Source: Limivivens faecihominis (lineage in GTDB: Bacteria > Bacillota > Clostridia > Lachnospirales > Lachnospiraceae). Taken from it: a DNA stretch of 56,277 bases. Position numbers and translations under genes: made by a program. Below the pieces are notes generated by a model. The model did not search any database and was not told the origin of the DNA. It saw only the letters and a program-made list of their open reading frames with translations. Within the stretch, counting starts at the first letter, position 1; every line of letters begins with the position of its first letter. Where the stretch lies: contig NZ_JAJEPR010000022.1 of the NCBI RefSeq assembly GCF_020686945.1, positions 1 to 56,277 of the forward strand, read 5' to 3'. This document shows positions 51,581-56,277 of this stretch, in pieces.

Positions 51581-53095
51581 TTATTTACCTAAGAAAGCAT
51601 CAACCTGCCGCTGCATTTCCTCAATAATCTTTGCAGAGCCCGCCTGCTCCAGACGGTTCAGCATATCGGGAATCACGGTTTCCGGATCCACAGCACCGCA
51701 GAGAAGCGGATACTTGTACTCTTCATAAATGGCAGAGCAGTTAGCCACTTCACTCTTTACATTTGAGGAGTCAAAGATAAATCCGAATAATTCGGAAGGA
51801 GTTGCATCCTCACAGAAAGCTTTCGTCTGCTCCCAGACATCTGCCGGATAAGCGCCAGCTTCCACCCAGGTGATGAACTGGTTGGCAATCGTAAAGGAAG
51901 CAAGAGGAGCTGCATAGTTGGAATCACGGATGATCTCGATCTCCGTATCGGAAACCTTGTTATAGTTTACGCCTTCCAGTCCATAAAGAAGGGTATTTAC
52001 AAACCAGGGGTCAGAGTAAGCCAGATTGTAAAGCTGAACGGCTTTTTCCGGATATCTGGAATTTACGCCTACAGCGGTAAGCGACTGGGTCACACCGGAG
52101 GTAACTGCATACTTGTTGCTTGTGATGATGGGAACCGGTGTCTCCTCCCAGCCACAATCGCTAACTGCCATACTGGCTACATTAGGTGCTGTAAATCCCG
52201 CCTGATAGGTCACATGATCCGGTGATTTACGATCAATCGTATGCTGGTCTGTCATGGTTACATAGCTGGCCCAATCCGGCTGTACATATCCTTTCTGCTG
52301 CCACTCATACATTCTCTTACAGTAGTCCATAAATTCATCTGACTGGAACTGATCGATAACCTTACTCTCATCAGAGAAACGAACGACACCAGGAACCTCA
52401 AAACCGCCAAGGAAATTAAATCCGTATGTTTCATCTACATGTGTCCAGAAAATGTCAGTACCATCTGCTGGAATTATGCCTGGATGCTTTTCAACAATCT
52501 GGCTGTAAATGTTATCCAGATCATCCAGGGTATAGGTATTGACTCCATTCTCATAGGAGCTTCCCTCAATGCCGAGTTCTTCTGCGATATCCGCCCGCAG
52601 GAAAATACCATCATTTTTCGCATAAGTCTGTAAAGCCGGCATTGCATAAATATTTCCGTTTATCGTGGTCGCTTTCCACATATACTCAGGAATATCTGCC
52701 ATAGCATCCGGTGCGTTTTCTTCCAGGAGATCATTTAACGGAAGATAGGCATTACTTCCTGCATTAGTAGCAAAGTTATTCAGCCAGTCACAGGTAAACA
52801 TCAGATCGTAAGGCTCGCCTGCACTGATTACTGTGGAACATTTCTGTGCATATTCGGAAAATGCAAACAATTTCACATCCAGATGACAGCCGATCTTTTC
52901 TTCCAGATATTTGTTTACCTCTTCCATCACCGCATTATATCCATCACTGGTCATATTGGTCGGATTACCAGGAAGATACCAGGTCAGGGTTGGAATTTCC
53001 CCGGAGTCTCCATCGGAGGCAAAACCAGTCAGGACGCTGGTGGATAACACGGCGCTCATCAGAGCAAGACTTAAGAAACGTTTTCTGTTTTTCAT
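51581..53095 (-). CDS. ABC sugar-binding protein (LplA-like)
   Basis: Extracellular binding protein of 504 residues. The ATG at 53095 follows GGGAGGGTTTCAT and opens the signal peptide KNRKRFLSLALMSAVLSTSVL. Cleavage is likely near GFA-SDG; there is no lipobox cysteine. Mature segments include TLTWYLPGNPTNM, MFTCDWLNNFATNAG and YAMPALQTYAKNDGIFLRADIAEELG. First gene of the operon binding protein, LplB, LplC, GH43 remnant, GH1. A kinase/regulator pair is encoded just upstream. The ligand is probably a beta-linked oligosaccharide, given the GH1 enzyme. Confidence 0.9.
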   Translation of the reverse strand: MKNRKRFLSLALMSAVLSTSVLTGFASDGDSGEIPTLTWYLPGNPTNMTSDGYNAVMEEVNKYLEEKIGCHLDVKLFAFSEYAQKCSTVISAGEPYDLMFTCDWLNNFATNAGSNAYLPLNDLLEENAPDAMADIPEYMWKATTINGNIYAMPALQTYAKNDGIFLRADIAEELGIEGSSYENGVNTYTLDDLDNIYSQIVEKHPGIIPADGTDIFWTHVDETYGFNFLGGFEVPGVVRFSDESKVIDQFQSDEFMDYCKRMYEWQQKGYVQPDWASYVTMTDQHTIDRKSPDHVTYQAGFTAPNVASMAVSDCGWEETPVPIITSNKYAVTSGVTQSLTAVGVNSRYPEKAVQLYNLAYSDPWFVNTLLYGLEGVNYNKVSDTEIEIIRDSNYAAPLASFTIANQFITWVEAGAYPADVWEQTKAFCEDATPSELFGFIFDSSNVKSEVANCSAIYEEYKYPLLCGAVDPETVIPDMLNRLEQAGSAKIIEEMQRQVDAFLGK

Positions 53096-53132
53096 ATGAA
53101 ACCCTCCCTTGTGTTGATTTGTTTGTGCTTCT

Positions 53133-53138
53133 ATTATA
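53133..53138 (-). promoter_or_regulatory. -10 box of the third importer operon
   Basis: A perfect TATAAT on the minus strand, 37 bases before the binding-protein ATG, without a recognisable -35. This fits activation by the adjacent AraC-type regulator. Confidence 0.5.
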
Positions 53139-53232
53139 TGGTAATTATGCATAGCAAAATAGCAATAATTGTGATACAAAACAGCACTTTTGTTACTTCT
53201 ATGGGAAGGTTTTTCTATTTTCTTGTTTTATT

Positions 53233-54912
53233 TCACAAAGCATACTTCTCCCAGTCACGAATTTTGATCTCTACGCGGGACCACTCTCCATTCCAGTCGA
53301 TCTTTAGACTGGCATCCTCTCCGTAGTACATGAGAAGCCGCTGATAAATATTCCGGAGTCCCACATGATTATCACTCTCCGGATTATCCGGCACCTCAAA
53401 AGTATGGTTTTGATCAAAGGTTCCGCGGAACTCCTCTGGAAAACCTTTGCCGCTATCCTCGACAGAAAGCACAGCCGCCCCGTCCTCTGTCCGGGCAGAC
53501 AAGGTCAGATGAAAGAGCTGACTTCGATTGACAAAGCCGTACTTGATGCTGTTCTCAACCAGGGGCTGAAGCAGCATCGGAGGGATCTTAAGTTTTCCCA
53601 GCGTCTCATCGAAGGAAAGCTGAATATCCAGTTTCTCCGGGAAGCGAAGCTTCATGATTTCCAGATAATTGCAGATAAAATCAATTTCTTTTTTCAGCGA
53701 AATCAGTTTCCGGTCCAGATTGCACATAAAGCGATAATAGGATGAGAGCAGAATCAGAGCTTTTTTTGCCACATCATTCCGGTTGATCGCAATCAGGTTA
53801 TAAATCAGATTCAGGGTGTTAGAAAAAAAGTGAGGATCAATCTGCGAATGCAGATTCTGGATCACGAGCTTCTGATTTTCCAGTTTTTCCTCATAAATCA
53901 GAATACGGTCATTCCAGATCTGAGAAACCATATCGTTAAAAGTATCGATTGCAAAAGCCATTTCTCCCTCAATCCGCCCGGAGGGAACCAATTTCTCCGG
54001 CTTCTCGTCTCCGTCAAAATTCTGCATGCCTTTAATCAAAAGATCCAGCGGCATCAAGAGTCTCCGGCGAATCGTATAAAATGCCAGGGTCCACCCGACA
54101 ACAAATAAGACCAGAAGAGAAACGGTCAGAAACAGAACCGAATAAATATTTTTTCTCCAAAGTTCTCTGATATTTACAAGAAAATGAAAGGTCATATCAA
54201 TGTTTCGGAAAGATTTTTCCAGGGTATGACTCCGACTAAAAATAAATTTTGAGGCTGAGAACTGTTCCGTTCCGCAAAGAACCTTTTCACCGGTGCAAAT
54301 ATTCCAGTCCATATGATTTCCCAGGGCAATCTCCCTGATCTCTTCTGAAATTTTATTAAGATCAACGAAGACCATGATATAGACGGAATTATTGACAATA
54401 TACTGTCGGAACAGGGCATACTTTCCTTCTTCCCCGATCACAGTCCAGCCTTCACTCTCCCAGCCGCCCTCATTCCAAAAGTCATAAACCAGCGGTTCAA
54501 AGTGATCGCAGTCGTCCGGAATCATCATAAGACTTTCATTTCGCTTATCATAAACATAGACAGCATCCAGTGTACTGTAACCCGGACGGTTTCGATGAAT
54601 ATCATAGCGCACCTGATATTTTGTCAGGGTATATCGATCTGTCTTTTCATCCTGAATAGCCATCATATTCACATCAAAATCACCGGAAAAGTTTCTCATC
54701 CAACTGTCGATATCCTCCAGCGAGGTTTCCAGCTGTTCCACATAGAGATCCAGCATGTCCTGATAAGGGCTTAAAATTTTGCTTTGGGTAGACTGGAGCG
54801 TATCATAGAGAAAATAGGAGACCGTAACCACATAAACCATCAAAAAGGCCAGGAGAATGATCAGCATTTTAAAGCGAATCGTCCGGCAGAAATTTCTGAT
54901 CCTCTGCTTCAT
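53233..54912 (-). CDS. YesM-type sensor histidine kinase
   Basis: A 559-residue membrane kinase. A first helix lies near residues 16-36 (LIILLAFLMVYVVTVSYFL), a large extracellular domain to about 255, a second helix (YSVLFLTVSLLVLFVVGWTLAFY), a HAMP-like linker, the His_kinase domain with LHSQIDPHFFSNTLNLIYNL (phospho-His) and a HATPase end (SVEDSGKGFP, HVGLRNIYQRLLMYYG). It overlaps the regulator gene by four bases. It should sense an external oligosaccharide and control the adjoining importer operon. Confidence 0.92.
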   Translation of the reverse strand: MKQRIRNFCRTIRFKMLIILLAFLMVYVVTVSYFLYDTLQSTQSKILSPYQDMLDLYVEQLETSLEDIDSWMRNFSGDFDVNMMAIQDEKTDRYTLTKYQVRYDIHRNRPGYSTLDAVYVYDKRNESLMMIPDDCDHFEPLVYDFWNEGGWESEGWTVIGEEGKYALFRQYIVNNSVYIMVFVDLNKISEEIREIALGNHMDWNICTGEKVLCGTEQFSASKFIFSRSHTLEKSFRNIDMTFHFLVNIRELWRKNIYSVLFLTVSLLVLFVVGWTLAFYTIRRRLLMPLDLLIKGMQNFDGDEKPEKLVPSGRIEGEMAFAIDTFNDMVSQIWNDRILIYEEKLENQKLVIQNLHSQIDPHFFSNTLNLIYNLIAINRNDVAKKALILLSSYYRFMCNLDRKLISLKKEIDFICNYLEIMKLRFPEKLDIQLSFDETLGKLKIPPMLLQPLVENSIKYGFVNRSQLFHLTLSARTEDGAAVLSVEDSGKGFPEEFRGTFDQNHTFEVPDNPESDNHVGLRNIYQRLLMYYGEDASLKIDWNGEWSRVEIKIRDWEKYAL

Positions 54913-55754
54913 AATGTCACCTCTTTTTTCCGGGAGTTATGCGTCTGTTTTCGATATTCGTAGGGCGTAACACCCACCATTCCCCGAAAGGTCTTTATGA
55001 AATAAGAGTCGTTATTATAGCCCAAGCGCTGTGCAATGGATGTGACTTTTTCACTGGTAGAAGTCAGAAGATCTTTTGCCCGTTCCATCCGCAGCCGAAG
55101 GATATAATCCGAAAGCTTTTCTCCCGTCTCTTTATGGAACAGTCTGGACAAATAAGCCGCATTCAAAAACACCTGGCCGGCAATCGTCTCGCGGTTTAAG
55201 TCTCCTTCCAGGTTCTGGCTGATATACTCTTTGACGCGGTAAATCAGACCGTCCTGCAGCTGCTCTGGTATCAGCTCCGGCTGATCCTGATAGGAATCCA
55301 GAAGCTTTTTTAACTCGCCCTGGGACAGCTTCGCGCAGATTTTTTCATATTCCTGTACTTGGGACTCCCGCTTTTCGTCCTCCTGCCAGGCTTTCAGCGC
55401 AGCTGCCACAGTATCCTTTAAAATATCGTGATCCACCGGCTTCATCAGATATTCCGTAGCTCCCAGCGTGATGGATTCCTTCGCATAATCAAACCGGGCA
55501 TGAGCAGTCAGAAAAATCAGCTTTGCAAAATACCCTTCCGTCCGCATCCATTTCAGAAAATCGAGTCCGCTCTCCTCCGCCATCTCAATATCACAGACTA
55601 TTACCTGTATATCATGCTGCCGTATGATGTTCTTCGCTTCCTCCGAACTGTACGCCCCATAAACAGCCATGATTCCGATGCTCTTCCAGTCGATGGCTTC
55701 CATCACGCCCTCCACTGCATACTGCTCATCATCCACTACCAAAAGACTGTACAT
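54909..55754 (-). CDS. AraC-type (YesN-like) response regulator
   Basis: A 281-residue regulator with a canonical receiver: VVDDEQ acid pocket, phospho-acceptor in VIVCDIEM and the switch lysine in YLMKPVD. A C-terminal AraC domain follows (NRETIAGQVFLNAAYLSRLFHKETGEKLSDYILRLRM, then SIAQRLGYNNDSYFIKTFRGMVGVTPYEYRK). Its gene precedes and overlaps that of the partner kinase, and the pair lies directly upstream of the third importer operon, its likely target. GAGGAGGGAAGGG precedes the ATG. Confidence 0.92.
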   Translation of the reverse strand: MYSLLVVDDEQYAVEGVMEAIDWKSIGIMAVYGAYSSEEAKNIIRQHDIQVIVCDIEMAEESGLDFLKWMRTEGYFAKLIFLTAHARFDYAKESITLGATEYLMKPVDHDILKDTVAAALKAWQEDEKRESQVQEYEKICAKLSQGELKKLLDSYQDQPELIPEQLQDGLIYRVKEYISQNLEGDLNRETIAGQVFLNAAYLSRLFHKETGEKLSDYILRLRMERAKDLLTSTSEKVTSIAQRLGYNNDSYFIKTFRGMVGVTPYEYRKQTHNSRKKEVTL

Positions 55755-55771
55755 AACCCTTCCCTCCTCAA

Positions 55772-55796
55772 AACAAAAAACACCTTCTAATGGTGT
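55772..55796 (-). terminator. Small terminator-like hairpin before the response-regulator gene
   Basis: On the minus strand ACACC pairs with GGTGT around seven bases, followed by six T. It could stop read-through from the tRNA/rRNA unit or act as an attenuator in the regulator's leader. TGCTAAAAT just upstream resembles an extended -10. Confidence 0.55.
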
Positions 55797-55843
55797 ATTT
55801 TAGCACATCGTTTGAGGAAAAGAAATACTGGCGTTCGTTCCCA

Positions 55844-55932
55844 GCAAGTTCAAATCTTGTCGTACCGACAAAAATGGGACCGTTCATAAGAACGATCCCA
55901 TTTTTAGTCGATGCGACAAGATTTGAACTTGC
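55844..55932. repeat. Inverted copy of the tRNA-Pro 3' end and terminator
   Basis: Bases 55844-55869 are a reverse-strand copy of the tRNA T-arm and acceptor end (55907-55932), 24 of 26 identical. Inside this lies the tRNA terminator stem, AAAAATGGGA-C-CGTTC against its complement with one mismatch. Together the arms reach about 42 bases around an ATAA loop. Bases just before 55844 resemble part of an anticodon stem, so this may be a decayed second tRNA half or an att-like remnant. Confidence 0.7.
55870..55905 (-). terminator. Terminator after tRNA-Pro
   Basis: On the minus strand AAAATGGGATCGTTC pairs with GAACGGTCCCATTTT around a four-base loop and ends in T-rich sequence, two bases after the tRNA. 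Confidence 0.8.
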
Positions 55933-55981
55933 GACCTCTGCGTCCCGAACGCAGCGCTCTACCAAGCTGAGCCACGCATCG
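55908..55981 (-). tRNA. tRNA-Pro (anticodon CGG)
   Basis: A complete cloverleaf of 74 bases on the minus strand: acceptor CGATGCG/CGCATCG, D arm GCTC/GAGC, anticodon stem CTGCG/CGCAG with loop TTCGGGA (anticodon CGG), T arm GCAAG/CTTGT with loop TTCAAAT, discriminator A. CCA is not encoded and must be added. It lies downstream of the 23S rRNA 3' end and was probably co-transcribed with it. Confidence 0.93.
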
Positions 55982-55999
55982 ATTCCTTATAGCACTTAA

Positions 56000-56022
56000 T
56001 CTGGAAAACACGTTTTCCAGAT
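56000..56022. repeat. Perfect hairpin in the 23S-tRNA spacer
   Basis: TCTGGAAAAC and GTTTTCCAGA form a perfect 10-bp stem. Other stems follow (GAAGGT/ACCTTC; GTTCTG/CAGAAC). These are probably RNA-processing stems. The 222-base spacer 55982-56203 contains no 5S rRNA that I can recognise. Confidence 0.6.
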
Positions 56023-56203
56023 CAGTGAAGGTTTTATGTACCTTCAAAACCACACACAGAAATGTTTTTGTTTCTTTCCATCCGATTTTCTTCTACCCAG
56101 ACTGCCTTTTTTGGAAGTTCTGTTCGCTACGCTCGCAGAACAACCAACGCACTAGACTCTGTCTTCGTCTTCGACTTGCCAATCGTCAAGTGCTTTTGGC
56201 TTG

Positions 56204-56277
56204 GTTAAGCCTTCGACCTATTAGTATCAGTCAGCTCCATGCATTACTGCACTTCCACCTCTGACCTATCTACCTCG
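56204..56277 (-). rRNA. 23S rRNA, 3' end (partial)
   Basis: On the minus strand the last bases read GGAGCTGACTGATACTAATA followed by GGTCGAAGGCTTAACC, the conserved 3' terminus of bacterial 23S rRNA. The gene continues beyond the window. The exact 3' end is estimated. Confidence 0.9.

Noticed and set aside
55768..55999. Short open frames on both strands near the tRNA
   Set aside because: They translate tRNA-Pro and its inverted copy (RFELA and SNLVAS-type strings are well-known tRNA artefacts).
56025..56264. An open frame across the 23S end
   Set aside because: It runs through the rRNA 3' end and its spacer hairpins and has no protein features.

Overview
The window looks like a chromosomal stretch from a gut-type member of the Clostridia, most likely Lachnospiraceae. 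The reasons are roughly 50% GC, AGGAGG ribosome sites, TTGACA/TATAAT promoters, many carbohydrate (CUT1) ABC importers paired with YesM/YesN-type two-component systems, GntR-headed regulators with LacI-type sensor domains, and small clostridial families (DUF2284, DUF3783, COG2426). This placement is inferred from gene content, not from a species-level match. Almost everything lies on the minus strand.

Layout. (1) 0.1-2.9 kb: nanE-nanA-nanK, converting N-acetylneuraminate to ManNAc and on to GlcNAc-6-P. (2) 3-17 kb: an alpha-mannoside region with two cytoplasmic GH38 alpha-mannosidases, a cytoplasmic GH76 and a secreted GH76, one importer (two permeases and a binding protein) and two paralogous GntR/LacI-type regulators. 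(3) 17-26 kb: a DUF362 ferredoxin protein, an AT-rich island (SMC-like ATPase plus Toprim/RloB-like protein, followed by a broken kinase/Sel1 gene), then housekeeping genes ending with nth. (4) 25.8-36.9 kb: a GH43 (galactanase-like) enzyme with LplBC-type permeases and a binding protein, an operon of a lactonase, a histidine kinase and an AraC-type response regulator, and a GH78 rhamnosidase. (5) 37-46.5 kb: a 2186-residue secreted repeat protein, divergent from an HTH protein and a transmembrane Ser/Thr kinase with leucine-rich repeats. (6) 46.6-55.8 kb: a GH29 fucosidase, a GH1 beta-glucosidase, a decayed GH43 gene, a third importer and a second histidine kinase/response regulator pair. (7) 55.9-56.3 kb: tRNA-Pro(CGG) and the 3' end of a 23S rRNA gene, both on the minus strand, with no 5S gene between them.

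How it works together. The enzymes match the sugars of host or plant glycans: sialic acid, alpha-mannose, fucose, galactose and rhamnose. Few of them carry export signals, so the likely scheme is import of oligosaccharides by the three importers, which have no ATPase gene here and presumably share one encoded elsewhere, followed by cytoplasmic trimming. Two-component systems control two importers and GntR/LacI-type repressors the third.

The least ordinary parts are the ATPase/Toprim pair (a candidate defence system), the HTH plus LRR-kinase pair facing the giant surface protein, a 98-bp two-hairpin insertion inside an interspersed repeat, and a 42-nt-arm inverted copy of the tRNA-Pro 3' end and its terminator.
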